64,000 nucleotides of DNA from contig CP021223.1 in NCBI GenBank assembly GCA_003999685.1, positions 2,294,001 through 2,358,000 of the forward strand, given 5' to 3'. Shown here piece by piece: positions 11,858 to 23,871 of the stretch. A model generated the notes under the pieces. The model had not been told where the DNA came from. It searched no databases and saw only the letters and a list, made by a program, of their open reading frames with translations. This DNA is from Taiwanofungus camphoratus (taxonomy: Eukaryota; Basidiomycota; Agaricomycetes; Polyporales; Taiwanofungaceae). Position numbers and translations under genes: made by a program. How positions within the stretch are numbered: position 1 is the first letter of the stretch; every line of letters starts with the position of its first letter.

Positions 11858-12527
11858 GCCTGGATGAAAGCAACAGAACTGGCCTCCTGTGAATACTATA
11901 CTTAAGTTCCCGTAGGGCTGGCTGTAGTCTCAAATACCATAATCGACTCATTGACTTCAATACCAGCTTCCAATGAGCCGCCCCGGTGCGCCTAGTACGT
12001 TGTTGCCACTCGCAGTTGCATCTTTGGCCACGATCGTCGATAACGTTAGAAGAAAGCACTGTATCCAAGCCACAGGCAAAGAGATACAAGGATTGAATTG
12101 CAGATCTACTTTGTATTTGTCGCATAAACCCGTACCAAGCAGTGCGATCAACTGCAGGCGTTTACAAAGCAAGCCTCCGTTCAAATGATCCTATATTTAG
12201 GCATCCTGCGGTCTTCTTGTCAGCTCTTTCGAGCCCAAGTCGCCCGCTTGGCTATCCACCTTTGCCGTGTGACAAACCTTCTTGCGCCACACACTGTACA
12301 ATGAGGTATTTTAACCAGTACTATTATTTGCAATATAAGATATGTACCCATATAGTGTTCATCCATCAGTGATGTCCTGCGCAGGAACTGTAAGTTATGT
12401 AAGTACCGGCCACCACGCCGACTCGGCCCAAGGCGCATCTACTTAATCAGATACGTTGATTGGATACTTAAAAACAGGATCTTCGCTGGGTTGGATAGAT
12501 AATAGAGTGTATTTGCATCCCAGTGTA

Positions 12528-12705
12528 CAGTCAACTCCCTCTTAACCCATACCCCTTCGGTGGAAGCTACGAGCTATGGGTTATCAGGGAGTATGGGTTA
12601 TGGGGAGACTACTACACCCCACAAAGCAATTTGGTGGATCGGAAAAGCTATGGGTTTAGAGGGAGTATAGGTTTTGAGAGGTATGGGTTAAGAGGGAGTT
12701 GACTG
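12528..12705. mobile_element. MITE, pogo/Tc1-mariner type (178 bp)
   Basis: Perfect 26-base inverted ends beginning CAGTCAACTCCCTCTTAACC (12528-12553 and 12680-12705) with TA on each side (12526-12527 and 12706-12707). The CAGT start and TA target duplication fit pogo-type elements. The interior is built from repeats of a TATGGGTTA-GGGAG motif. No coding capacity. The rest of 11438-13099 holds no recognised gene. Confidence 0.88.
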
Positions 12706-12882
12706 TACCAAATTTAGAAGTGGCGCTCAAGTTCAGACTGGAATGGGGTACCTTAATCAAACAAGCTGTCCGTGATACGAGTGCTGGCCAACGTCACTTG
12801 CGGTCGGTTCGCCAGTACGCTATATATCCCGTGATGCCCATTGGCTCCAAAAATCGCAGAACAACCGTCTAATACAAGCGGT

Positions 12883-14721
12883 GCTGATTTTCTCCTTAGG
12901 TCCGAGAATACGATGCTTTCTTATTTTCGATGACAATGAGGGGCAACTCCGAGATTACAGACTCAGTTGCCTTCGCAGTACAAGGCCAGTCTTCTAAATG
13001 TTTCAGCGAGGCGAAACACCAGATCTTTACGCTCCTTGCACAGATGGTTATGGATAGCACGGGAAGGACGTACCGAGCATAGCATACGTGCAGTTTGTTT
13101 CACCCTTGCTTGCTGTCAGGTGGGGACAATGAATCAGGTCGAGTTTGGGGTGATTGCTGAGACTTATATGAGGTTGCATACGGCACTAGATTAGCAAGGC
13201 GGATCGTTTTGAGCAGTTCTTCCGCAACAGCGATAGGGACACGCAGGGTACCAAGGGCGTCACATTTCCCTTGGTGCGGAGCCTGTCCCATTCTAGACAA
13301 GAGTTCCAAGCGGCGCCATCGGTCCATCCAGTCGAGAGCTTGGTTCTCAACATGCTGGGTATCACGAGATTCCTGCAGGACGGCCCGTGCTTTCCTCTCC
13401 TCCGCAGAGGAAGGATCAATGGTAGCTTCTACCCATTGCGCCACGAGTTCATCTGCTGCCGGTGGCACAGCGCGCACAACTGCCCAAAACTTTCTGACCT
13501 CTGCCTGAGCACGTTCATTGAGGTCAATGGAAAGGTTTCGAGGGAACTGGAGCATACGCTCCAAGCTATGGAAGACAATTTCAGCATGATTTACACACTT
13601 TGTTAGCCGCCATATATGCACTCACGATGGAAACGAAAGAGGCTTATCAGGATGAGCTGGCGGGGCTTCCGGAGTCACTTTGTGGGTACCAGGGAATAGA
13701 GTATACCCTTCGCCCGCTTTACCAGTGAAAAAGTCAAAGAACAGCCGATCGTTGTCATGCCGCCATGGCACTTCATCAACACTGCCTGGATAGTGCGCCT
13801 TGACCTGTGCGTTCGCACACGCCTGGAAGATTGCCGAAAAACTGCCAACTAACATAGATTTAACGTCTGGAGGGACGTCAACTGGTTCCGCCCCTCTGAA
13901 AAGCAGCTGGACCTGACAATAGAGGTCCTGCCTCAGTGATTTAAGATCATGATCAACCCTAGGCATGTTTTCCTGTCTTCCGTGAACACGGGATGAATAG
14001 AACACAGCAGTTCACTCACGACTTGGACCCATTCACGTGGCCACATGAACTCTGTTATCATCTTGTACTCGTCTTGCATAACCTGGTCACTAAGAACAGA
14101 TCTTGGTATTGCTTTTCGATCGAACAGCCAGTTGAATATAATTAAAGCATCGTTGTCTGCAGCTTTTCCGGCAAACCTACGAGTTCAAATGTGAGCATTG
14201 CTTCAGTAGGGATGTGGTGCTTTTACTAACTTGGAACATGAAAGACGTGTAGCCATCACAGGAGCGACAGCGCTGTTGGATCAATGATCAATCATCTGTA
14301 GCGGCATGGGAAAGGCCACTGTCATGACCGACCTGCTCCCGCCATCTCCATCTGATGCATTGATGCTCCTACAATGCGTTTGAGGATGAGTCATGTGTTG
14401 GAATATGAAACACCAGATCGCTTACGGAATAATTGAGTTTCTGAAGTCGCAGAATGCGGCGAAGATACTGCGTCCAATGGTTCCTTGCGGCTGATATATG
14501 ATCATATCAAGCCATGCCTCACGTGAGATAAAGGATACGCACGAGTTCGATGCCGATGTTAGTGTAGAGGATTTGGTAGACTTGGGAGCCATGCTTCCGA
14601 GTCTGCGAACGAAGTCAACTATGAGGAGGGAACGTCAAACTGAAGCTTACCCTTCAACAAATTTATGATCCCTCAATCCACATCGTGATTCTCTCACGGC
14701 GATCACGGACCAGTACCGCGG
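12883..14721. repeat. Segmental duplication, copy 1
   Basis: Matches 42742-44617 in direct orientation over the whole unknown gene plus flanks, with many substitutions and small indels. Together with the F-box homology (10885-11437 to 42184-42722) it shows that a larger block was duplicated. In copy 1 about 1.45 kb lies between the two homologous parts; in copy 2 only about 20 bases do. Confidence 0.85.
13100..14592 (-). CDS. Conserved hypothetical protein, copy 1 (five exons)
   Basis: Five exons on the minus strand: 14592-14426, 14368-14333, 14176-14020, 13972-13626 and 13565-13100. All joins keep frame and use GT-AG sites, giving 390 residues. The start MAPKSTKSS is the first ATG. No known domain is recognised. 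Visible features are a Trp-rich middle (FMWPREWV), a Pro/Asp-rich stretch after the GKAGEGYTL segment, and a helical C-terminal part with HSLERMLQFPRNLS-like sequence and a WRRLELL segment. A paralogue with the same exon layout lies at 42862-44483. Selection for protein sequence is suggested by both copies keeping frame in the last three exons despite many base changes. Confidence 0.8.
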
Positions 14722-14745
14722 ATGTCACTCTTTCTGTCACGCGAG

Positions 14746-14755
14746 ATCACGTGAT
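14746..14755. promoter_or_regulatory. Palindromic ATCACGTGAT upstream of the unknown gene
   Basis: A perfect 10-base palindrome with a CACGTG core, about 155 bases upstream of the start of the gene at 13100-14592. Such extended E-boxes are bound by basic helix-loop-helix factors in fungi. It lies just outside the duplicated block, so the second gene copy lacks it. A role in expression is inference. Confidence 0.35.
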
Positions 14756-15049
14756 GTAGTAGAATCTGGAGAAGACCCACCTTATTTATACGCAAGCACT
14801 TTTGTCGAGGATACAGCCTCAGATAATTCGTCATGCCTGGAACGATGTATTACATGTAATCGACAGCATATGAACAGGCAATTCTTGAATATACGTGATG
14901 CAAGAATGTAATGAAGCGACTTTACGACGTTGGAGACTGCCAGCATAGAAAACTCAGATGATACTCGCAAGAAACTGTGTGGTATATTCGGGCTGGTCCC
15001 AATGTGGCTAACAACATATCAAGATCAAGTCGATAACAACAAAATGAAG
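14756..15049. other. Intergenic, nothing recognised
   Basis: Between the start of the unknown gene and the 3' end of the hydrolase gene. No domain, repeat or RNA gene is visible apart from the palindrome just before it. Confidence 0.45.
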
Positions 15050-16579
15050 TCATTTACTCACGAAATGATTTGCTCCCTCCATCCTTCTTACATCCACTTT
15101 CCTCGCACCTTCCGGCCACGATTGACTGACCGACCTTGCCAAGTCCCACGCCGCGATCATAGTCTCTCCAACTGACATATCGCACCACACGAGCGTCGCG
15201 CGCAGGCGTGGCCATATTGTCGCATCCAAGAGGGCACGGCACTTATTTACCTCGTAGATGGTCTGATCAATGCTAATCATCGGTATGTACGAACGTGGAG
15301 CGCCGACCCAGTCGGTTGTCGCCGCGACCTCCGCAGCCGACATACGCGCAAGGGATGGCTGCTGGTTCAGCGGAGGGTTGGAAATTGGAGTCTGTGCAAG
15401 CCCGGCATAGAACTCGGCACGAGAAAGAGTGGCGAACGAGGAGAGGGCCGTCGGCATGTGGGCGTAGTAGCCTCCAGCCCAGCGGGAAAACTTCTCGCCT
15501 ATTTGCTCAGGAGGAATGGACGGGTCACGCAGAGGGCCATAAAGTTGGTCCAGAGAAGGGTGGGGCACGCCGAAGGCATGGTAGCAAGGGTCTGCGTGGG
15601 AAGGGTGACACTTGATTACTGTTCAGTCTGGTCATCTTTCATATAACGCACCATATATGACGATAGTTCGTAAGTACGCGTCCAACAACGTCCGACTCCT
15701 CTCTGCAATCGTGTCCGCGTGTGCAAGGAAGGAGAGTGTGGTGCAGTTTCCTGAGGACCACCCAAGTATGGACAGACCTCCAATGTCTTTATCACTACCA
15801 TCGTCCGTAGTCAAGACAGACACCGGTGGGATGGCCTCCGTCTCAATAAACCAAGTCAGGAATGCCGCAAGCTCTAGGCCTCGATCTTGAATCATGGATG
15901 CCTGAGTCTCCCTATCAGGGCTCATTAAAGCAGCGAGTTCAGGAGGGGAGAGGGGCGTTGAGCCAGGGTAGTCACGAAGTGTCACAGCGACAAGGCGGAT
16001 GTCGTTCGCCATGGAGAAAGCGAACATACGCCGGAAAATGGCTGAACAAAAATTATATCACGCCGTCAGTGAATGCATGTGCATAGACGAAAATTCGCTG
16101 GTAGAGTATAGGATCTTCTCCTGTTCGAAGGATTTGGACGTTAGACACCGTGCAAATGATCCGTTAGCGACGTCTCGCTCTGGAACACAGCCGCTAATTT
16201 TGTGAACACTAAGGATACAATCATATGGTCTACAGTAATAAAAGCCGTATCAATGCGACAACGCCTAGGATGAACGTGTGGCTTGACCAAGGATGATGTT
16301 TTGGATAGAATGATGTCCCTAAACCCGCGGAAGGCGGGTGCATGGAGCCGCATCCTACATAAATATGGCCACGACCCATAAACGAAAGCTTGTGGACAAT
16401 AGCACTGTCTCACTCGTGGCAAGGCATTGTGACTAGAATGAACGTAGTGGTTTATACTCACGAGCGTGGAAGACAGTGCCATGAATCAACACAAGTGTGA
16501 CATAGCTATCAGTGTCGGGAGCGCCGCTGTCCTCGTAGTACAGTTGCGTGCCATTGTCATTAACTGGGGCAAGAGGCAT
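15050..16579 (-). CDS. Alpha/beta hydrolase
   Basis: Three exons on the minus strand: 16579-16462, 16041-15652 and 15591-15050, giving 349 residues. The start is MPLAPVNDNGTQLYYEDSG. An LVLIHGT oxyanion-type motif lies near residue 30. The nucleophile elbow is G-W-S-S-G with Ser135. The C-terminal GANHF supplies a candidate catalytic His, and the Asp in LVWCDMS is a candidate acid. The length is normal for the family; the substrate cannot be told. The first intron is 420 bases, far longer than its neighbours, and contains nothing recognised. Similar hydrolases of fungi act on small esters, epoxides or lactones. Confidence 0.85.
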
Positions 16580-17471
16580 CGTATCAAGCAATGGAGAGCA
16601 GGATGCTGAACTCGGGAGGTGGATTGACCCATCATGTGCTGAAATCCGTGTACGAGAAATGCTGAACCGAGAATTGAATTGCCCTATCAAGGCCACCGAG
16701 CGTCTTCGTGAGTAAAAAATGCCTGTCTAATCACAAGATAGTTCGTACAAACACAGACCTCAGAATGAATGTTCCTGACAAACTTTCGTAATTGGAACGA
16801 TGAATAACAAGGAGCGCCATGGCCAGCAGAGCGTGAGTTCGAGCGAATTGCGGTCGAGTCGCAATATTAATGCAAGCCAGGAAACGCATACTTCAGAGCG
16901 TCTGACAAGCCGGGCAGGAACGCGGGATGCTGTACTCTCTCAGCGTAATCTCGACTGAGCTAGGCCTGAGGCACAAAAAAAACCTTACGATCACTGGTGG
17001 CCGGATCCTTGACCTAGGTGCACGCATGATGAGAATATTTGGAGTCTGAGCAGAATTGAAGCCAAGTTGGTTGCTCGACGTCGACCACTTACTTGACTCA
17101 TGATCATTACTTACATAAAAAACCGCAGAGCGGGAATGATCGATAAATTTATAAATAACCACACATCTCGCGCCGCTCTATCCTAAATAACTGATACATA
17201 CCGAGCTAGCGAAGGTTATAATCGACATGGCCACCTTTCTAGGGATCCTGGCGGGTCAACGAGGAGGAGTATCGTCTTGTCAGGAGGGCCAGAGCGCTGT
17301 CAATATGCTCCCGAACCCGGTCAGTGAATAGTTACCAGGGCGCATGGTAAGCACTCCGTTATCTTGCACGTCGATATCGGACCCGGCCTGTACCCACGAC
17401 CTCGGAATAGACGAACAGATACCACTGAGGCCCTCAGATACTCCATATCTCGGTCTTTGTCCCTCATCGAC
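16580..17471. other. Divergent intergenic region, likely promoters
   Basis: Lies between the start of the alpha/beta hydrolase (minus) and the start of the asparaginase-like gene (plus). It should hold both promoters. A TATA-like AT stretch (TTTATAAATAACC) lies near 17148. Nothing else is recognised. Confidence 0.4.
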
Positions 17472-18866
17472 ATGCCCTCTCGCATTTCGCTTTGCGACGA
17501 AAAGCAGGCTCTTCTGCCAAACAAGCCAGCGAGTTGCCATGCAAAGTCCAGGTACACTCTCGTGATTCATGGAGGTGCTGGCACGATGGACAAGGGCCGG
17601 TCGACGCCCGAGCTGCGAGTGCAATACAGAGCCGCACTGGGCAGGGCGTTGCTCGCAGGTTATGCTGTTCTCAGTGCAGGGGGTGAGGCAATGGACGCCG
17701 CCGTTGCAGCGGTTTCCTCTATGGAAGGTAGGTATCTGCCATTACATTGGAATACACTGAACTGGATCTGATCTACTTCAGACTGCCCGTTGTTCAATGC
17801 CGGTAAGGGCGCAGTGTTCAATGTCGCCGGTAAAGTACGTGCTTCAAGAGCGTCGACAGGCTTTTGCTGACGACCATCCATATACACGCATATCATAGAA
17901 TGAGCTCGAAACCTCGATCATGCTCTCAAATTCACCGTCCACACATCCTTCTATTCCCACCAGTCGGCGCGGCATCGGCCTCACCCTGCTCTCACACGCT
18001 CGCAACCCATCCCAGCTGGCCCGTGCTCTCTATCTTTCGCCAGGCACCGCACCACACACCATGTTCTCCGGGACCGCCGCAGAGGCCCTCGGTGAGGCGC
18101 TAAGTGTGCAGATGGTCGATGAGAGCTACTTCTGGACGGAACCACGATGGAGAGAGCACCGGCGCGGCCTGGGGTTGCCCGAGGAACCGCTGCCATATCC
18201 TGGTGGAGGTCAGGGCCGCGGCGAGGGCGTACCGAAGGAGCTGCTGGACCAGCTGCCGACAGGGACGGTCGGTGCTGTTGCGCTGGACGAGCGTGGCTGC
18301 ATCTGTGCGGTGACTTCCACGGGTGGGCGCACGAACAAGCTTGTGGGCCGCGTGGGCGACACGCCGCATATGGCGGCTGGGTTCTGGGCAGAGGAATGGC
18401 GTGTCAAGGGGTGGGCGAGACGAACGTTGAGGAAGCTTGTAGGAAAGGGCGAAACGGTTGCGGTTGGCGTGAGTGGTACGGGCGATGGAGATGTGAGCGT
18501 CTTATGTCTTATCACTTTCTCTGATCGCTAATGGCGCGTATCCGTCACGGTTAGTACTTCATCCGTCTAGCGACAGCTTCCACTATAGGACGGCGCATGA
18601 AATACTTGCACGAACCGCTTGCGAAGGCAGCCAAATACTGCGTTGAAGAGCTCCGCCATGACGGAGGGATAGGAGGTGTCATCGCACTCGACAATCAGGG
18701 CAATGGTATGCATCAGACGGTTCGTTCTCGTTTCGTTCAAACACTCACTCCTGTCTACCCCAATACAGTTGCAATGCCTCTGAATTGTTCCGGGATGTAT
18801 AGAGGTATCGTACGAGAAGATGGTGTCCTCAAAACGGCTATCTTCGATGACGATGAGCTGGAGTAG
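17472..18866 (+). CDS. Plant-type asparaginase / isoaspartyl peptidase / threonine aspartase (Ntn hydrolase)
   Basis: Five exons (17472-17727, 17782-17834, 17899-18492, 18555-18705 and 18769-18866) join in frame to 383 residues. The N-terminal VIHGGAGTMDKG, then LSAGGEAMDAAVAAV and CPLFNAGKGAVFNVAGK, are family signatures. The nucleophile is Thr226 in TGTVGAVALD; it is followed by the GGRTNKLVGRVGDTP substrate-binding segment. In this family the precursor cuts itself just before that Thr to give alpha and beta chains. The reaction is hydrolysis of Asn or isoaspartyl bonds. The region between NELETSIMLS and the Thr is of the fungal type. The start at 17472 is the first ATG in frame; a shorter N-terminus is possible. 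The gene looks intact. Confidence 0.9.
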
Positions 18867-19451
18867 GTATGAAGGCAGCCCTTCCCAAATCCCAAAAAAA
18901 TTCCTCGGTCGGAATGGCATTTGCGAGATTCCGCTAGTGAGAGACCACGGCATTACAGAGTGCGCCCCAGTGCAACACGCAGATCGCACGTGTCGCGACT
19001 ATTATGAGGTAACACGGGAGACGGCACACCATATCTCACCTTGAAATATGCTCGGCAAATACTATTGCATATTGTGACCAATGCTGAGAGCTTTATTCAC
19101 GCGGCATATGGTTCTGCAAACTCTAGATATGTAGATGAATATTCACGAGTCATAAATTCTAGGGTGCAATTTATAAATTCTTATTGTTCTAATATATAGC
19201 ATTTGCTGGTTCAAATATGTGAACACCTGATAGCGTTACACATATGGTAAATGTGGTGTTCAATATGGCATCGATCCATATGTTCTCCCAATTTTATAAA
19301 TATGCGAGCTTGGATTATTCTGAATTTGTCCACTCACTGATGTTAAGATATGCTACAACTAAATACATAAAGAGATATTATAAATGTGGATTTACATATG
19401 TCAGGGTGTGATAGTGATTGGCACATGCAGAATATGTAGACACTGCAAATT

Positions 19452-19491
19452 GAGCGGTCCACTGAGTGGTCCACTGAGCAGTCCGCTGAGG
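19452..19491. repeat. Subterminal 12-bp array, left
   Basis: Three tandem copies of a unit of the form GAGYRGTCCRCT followed by GAGG. The mirrored array is at 39484-39523. CACTA-type transposases bind repeated motifs close to the ends, so these are candidate transposase sites. Confidence 0.55.
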
Positions 19492-19832
19492 TTAACTTAA
19501 GAGGCCAAACCATGTTTTGCAAATGCACCAAATGGCTCTAAGTACAGTGCATTTTGTTCGCACGTCTAAAGCCATCGTTCTACAGGCCGGGAACTGGTTT
19601 TGCTGTAGTAGAGTGATCTTACCATGCAGCACTAGCCAGACAGAATCTACCAGGGGCACAAGCTGAAGCTCAAGCTCAAGTCTTGAAGCACAATCAACAC
19701 AGACAGAGATACATTTGCAGGTATAAATGTAAAAAGGGATACAGAGAACTACACTACATGCGGAAGCAACAGAGCATTTGTCAAAGCATGAGCACAACAT
19801 AAGAAAATGAGGGCAACCGGAAGACTATCTAT

Positions 19833-22456
19833 CTATCTCCTCCTGGGCTTTACCCTTGGATCAACAATCCATATCAGATTCCTTTGATCTTCCGGTATTT
19901 TCTGACGATTACCATCCACCTGCAACATCCACGGACCCTCTTGCCCAGAATTTTGACTACTTGTTGCCTTGCCTATTAATCCTGCATTGGGACCAGCGAT
20001 AGTGATTGCAAGGGCTCCAGCGCAAGCTGGAGAATGTTTCAAGTAGTGAGGGGGGACCCACAACAGCGTCACTGACAATCATGTCTTGAACTCAACAGCC
20101 ACCTTACCATCCCGGGGTAGAAGGCCAGGGACAGTGTTCACCCGCGTACCTTTGTGCCTGCCATCTTCGAAGCCCACAACACCCTGTTCTTTGTGGGGCT
20201 TGATATTGACGAGCTGCATCGGCACGACATACGTCTCTAGTGCGCCAGCAAATGTCGGCAGTAAGAGCCACTCTGCAGTTCCAGCTGCCAAAATATATAT
20301 CATTGTCGGTCAACATCTACACGAAACATCAGTACTCACGTGTGGGTACAAAATCCACAGGCACAACTGGTGTTTCTGGTGTCTGTTCGTGAAGTAATGA
20401 ATGCAAGTCTGATAAACCTGGCATTCGAGAGGATGGATCTCACACGAGATCAACGGCTGACACTGACAACGATTCAGTGGATGCTTCAAGTTCGAGGACA
20501 GAAGACTGGGGAGTGGAGGGGGGAGCAGGAGTAGAGGGCCGAGGAGTAGAGGGCCGAGGAGTGGAAGGCCCAGGGAATTGTGCCCCCACACCCTTAGACC
20601 TGATTTGAATTGATGGGTCGAGAGGGAGAAGTTGACCACCATGGGACCTGAGTGGATATACATCAGCATCCATTTCAATGTTAAAAGGGGGATACATATA
20701 CCAGAACGCTAGCTGCGAGAAAGAAAATGCATACAACTGTCCAACTGGTGTCACCATCTCAACGTCAATTGTCGAGACATTGACACTTTTAATGTATCCC
20801 AGATAGCCCTTGAACGGGCCTGAGATGATCTGGACCATCTGCATAATTCATGGATTATGCATCGGACGGTTAGAAAATAAGCGCATATTGCTCAGTACGC
20901 TCTCTGGATTCGCAAAAGTTAGTTGTGGGTCATGCCATGTAACGTCGTCTTGCAACACTTCGACCTGTGAGAATGAATGTCAGCAGTTATAGAAGGTTTC
21001 AAAAAAAAAGGCGCGCACTCTCATCTGTGTGACGCTCGGCGAATGTCAAGTCTGCCGTGCCTACAACTATGACGATACCCTCTTGCCCATACTGCGCACC
21101 TGCTTGTACTCTCACATTGTCGCCAACTTTGAAGTGGCACTGCAAGCATCCAAGAGGCACCGAAACAATGTCGACTGCAACATCTTCACCTCATATATTG
21201 ACCGTGTCCAGACCAATTTCCGCAATCCTGTCTGTTAGTGTCAAGATACGACCTTGAAGACCTGTCTGCTCGCTGGAAATGATTCTCACCCGATCTCTTT
21301 GAGCCATGGCTGCTTGAGAATTTGCAACAGCCAGCCTGCGCAACGCATCCCGGGATACAAACGAGGCTTGAGCAAAGACCATAAATTCCTCCTGACTTGC
21401 TTGAATGTCATGGATATGAAGCACTGTTGCCGGTTGGCAGAGTCTGATGAAACCATCCTAATATATGTCTCGACGGAAAGTATATTTCCCGCCACTCGCC
21501 AGCACCGTATTGTCACTGTGGATTTTCTGAGTTTCCTGTATGTCAAACAGAGCAGGAACAGGACAATCACGCTTACCACGTTTGCCCTGTTTCTGCTTTT
21601 GCCATGTGTGGGTGCTCAAACGCGGTACCATCCAAAGCTCAGTGTCTGACTCATTATCAACTGAAGTTACATACACAAGGTCACCTTTGTACCTGCCCCA
21701 CCGTACCCTGACCCAAGAATCTGATGGAACGTCGTGACGAGAGTACTGCATTTTCAACAATGCGGCCCATTCTTTCAATGGCACAATAGCATATTCACAG
21801 TTTGCAAGACAGGAACCCATAACGTCCAGAAGTGCCTTCTGGATTGTAGTGGCCTCCACATACAAGTGGCCAACTACGCCAGAGAGCATGAAAATTGATA
21901 TGATTGTGAACCGACACGAGGGAGTGAAGAAAGAGTTGAGGATGCATTGGAACGTGTCCTTCTCCATCCCGGGCTAGAAAACGAGTTAGTATGAGCAATA
22001 GAATCACTAAAGATAAACTTACCTTGACATTGATGATCCACAAGGAAGGATTATTCAGGGTTGGCAGAAGCGCATGCGAAGGAAGAGACTCCTCCACCCA
22101 CCATTGGAACGTTGCACGAAAAGTATGTCGATACCTCTCAACAAGTCGCTGTGTAAGAGCCTCCGCAGACTCCTCAAGAACCTCCCTACTTGCCAGCCTC
22201 CTCATCTCACTATATTCCGGGTCGATAGTACCATGATCAATAAAATCTGCAGTAAACCGCTAGATGATTATGTGTCTTGTAACGGGTTTAGGATTCACCA
22301 GTCTCATCCTCCTCTTCCTCGCTGGAGTCGCTGTTGTGCTTGTTCACCTGCGCTTTGACATCAAGAAAGCGTGAAGTTGAGTCCTAAGCAGTGACCATCA
22401 GTATATCGCGCCAGGATACCTGATGGACTCACCAATCTGGGTCTCTTATTAGACAT
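19833..22456 (-). pseudogene. Spt5-like gene, left-arm copy (NGN and KOW domains)
   Basis: Mirror copy of 36519-39142. It reads outward on the minus strand, starting MSNKRPRL at 22456. The NGN-like part (VVGHLYVEA and YAIVPLKEWAALL) and several KOW motifs (for example VQIISGPFKGYLGYI) match transcription elongation factor Spt5. It shares four in-frame stops with the right copy and has one more near 20440, where the right copy encodes Trp. Spt5 partners with Spt4 on RNA polymerase II; whether this mobile version ever did so is unknown. Confidence 0.75.
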
Positions 22457-23871
22457 TATGCTGACGAGACTTACAATGTGCGAAAAGGTGGAACAAGCGA
22501 CATTCATCAAGAATTGCATGCTACAAGTTTAGGGCAAGACAGTTCAACCACCTTACCATAAATAGTGAAAACCTGCCACCAGTTGAGAAGGAACTAGGTA
22601 GACATCGCCAAATTGGAGGCATTCAGTAGCAATGGTGCCGAAAAGGATGAAGATGCACCAGTAGACCCAACTCCCCATAGGGCATGAGAAGACCTCCAGA
22701 CCTCCAACGATGCAAGCATGAATTCACCATCTACAACATCAGCATTGAGCACCTGCAGGTTGGCATTGGCCATGGCACGACCCTGCCGTCAAACGATATC
22801 AGAGTGCCACAGACATTCATTGCTATGAATACATCTTACCATGTACTGAATTTATTACCTTTTATTATCTTTCACTAATGATTCTGGGTTGCTGAACTTT
22901 ATTAACTAACACTATTTCATTTCTAGCTACTTAAGAAGGAAAGTAATGGTATACCAAGGTGTTGTAGCGGACCGCTGGTGGCAGCGCCAAAGTGCCACCA
23001 TCAGCGGATGAGAGAGATAATGAGGAAAGGAAAGAAAAAGAGGAAGCACAATGTGCAAAGAACATGGTGACGAGTTTAGGGCAAGCAGAAGTGGCAAGCA
23101 CGTGCTCAGTGGCTGTCAAAAGTCATGCGCAAGCTGCTGGGTCAGCGCGCTGCGAGCGGCTGAGCACGTGTACGCCAGTGATACTTGCTCTAAATTTGCA
23201 ACTTCAAATACCCTTCCTCTCCTGCTTTTGTACTCTTTCTTCGATGTCTCGCATCATGTAGATAGTAACCACAATAAGTCTTATGATGATTTTAATTTAT
23301 AGTAGTTCATAAGTGTCTTTATAATGCAATAAGAAAAAAAAAAGAAAGCATCATAAAGTCGATGATAATCCGGTAGAAATGGTGATATAAAGGTATAGAA
23401 ACACAAAAAGTAGTTGTAAGTAGGCTGCTTCCAATGTAGGTGGTCTACTTGACTGAAACAGACAGCGGTCGCTGCAGGCCATGTAGAATTTTCTATAGAT
23501 TGGGCCTTGAGGTGTGGCTATGGCACGTGCGTGCACAACAATTGCAGTGGTCAATTGGAGGTTTTGATACTGGTGCGTATGTTTTTTTTGTCTGAATTCC
23601 AGATCTACTGAAGATTGACGTTCAGATGCTTGTACGCTTTTTTGTTTGGCGTATTTGAAGTTCGATCAAGCATTTGTCTCAATTGTGAGTCCTCTCGTGT
23701 TGTGTAGCCATGTCCATCATGCTGACAACGGTACCATTCTTTATTTTTCACTATTCTATGTCTGGTTGGTACATCCTTGCAGTCAAAAGGAGCAGGGTGG
23801 CAGGAAGCTGAAGTGTACCAGCTTCATCAACCTTGTACGCTACAAACGCTACAGTTTCTGATTGCATTGTC
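22457..23871. promoter_or_regulatory. Arm control region between Spt5-like and inner gene (left)
   Basis: Non-coding stretch from which the Spt5-like gene reads outward and the accessory gene reads inward, so it should hold a two-way promoter. Visible sites are an inverted pair of the 11-mer CACGTGCTCAG (23099-23109 and 23160-23170) and a hairpin-like AGCGGACCGCT near 22967, a motif that also occurs in the right subterminal array. A GC-rich 22960-23180 island stands in AT-rich surroundings. Confidence 0.5.

Noticed and set aside
18867-19012. Left flank of the transposon as an upstream piece of the same copia element
   Set aside because: Only a vague likeness over about ten residues; not enough to claim that the transposon split a copia copy.
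20310-20678. Leu/Pro-rich 122-residue frame, mirrored at 38297-38665
   Set aside because: It is another frame of the Ser-Thr-Pro-rich part of the Spt5-like gene.
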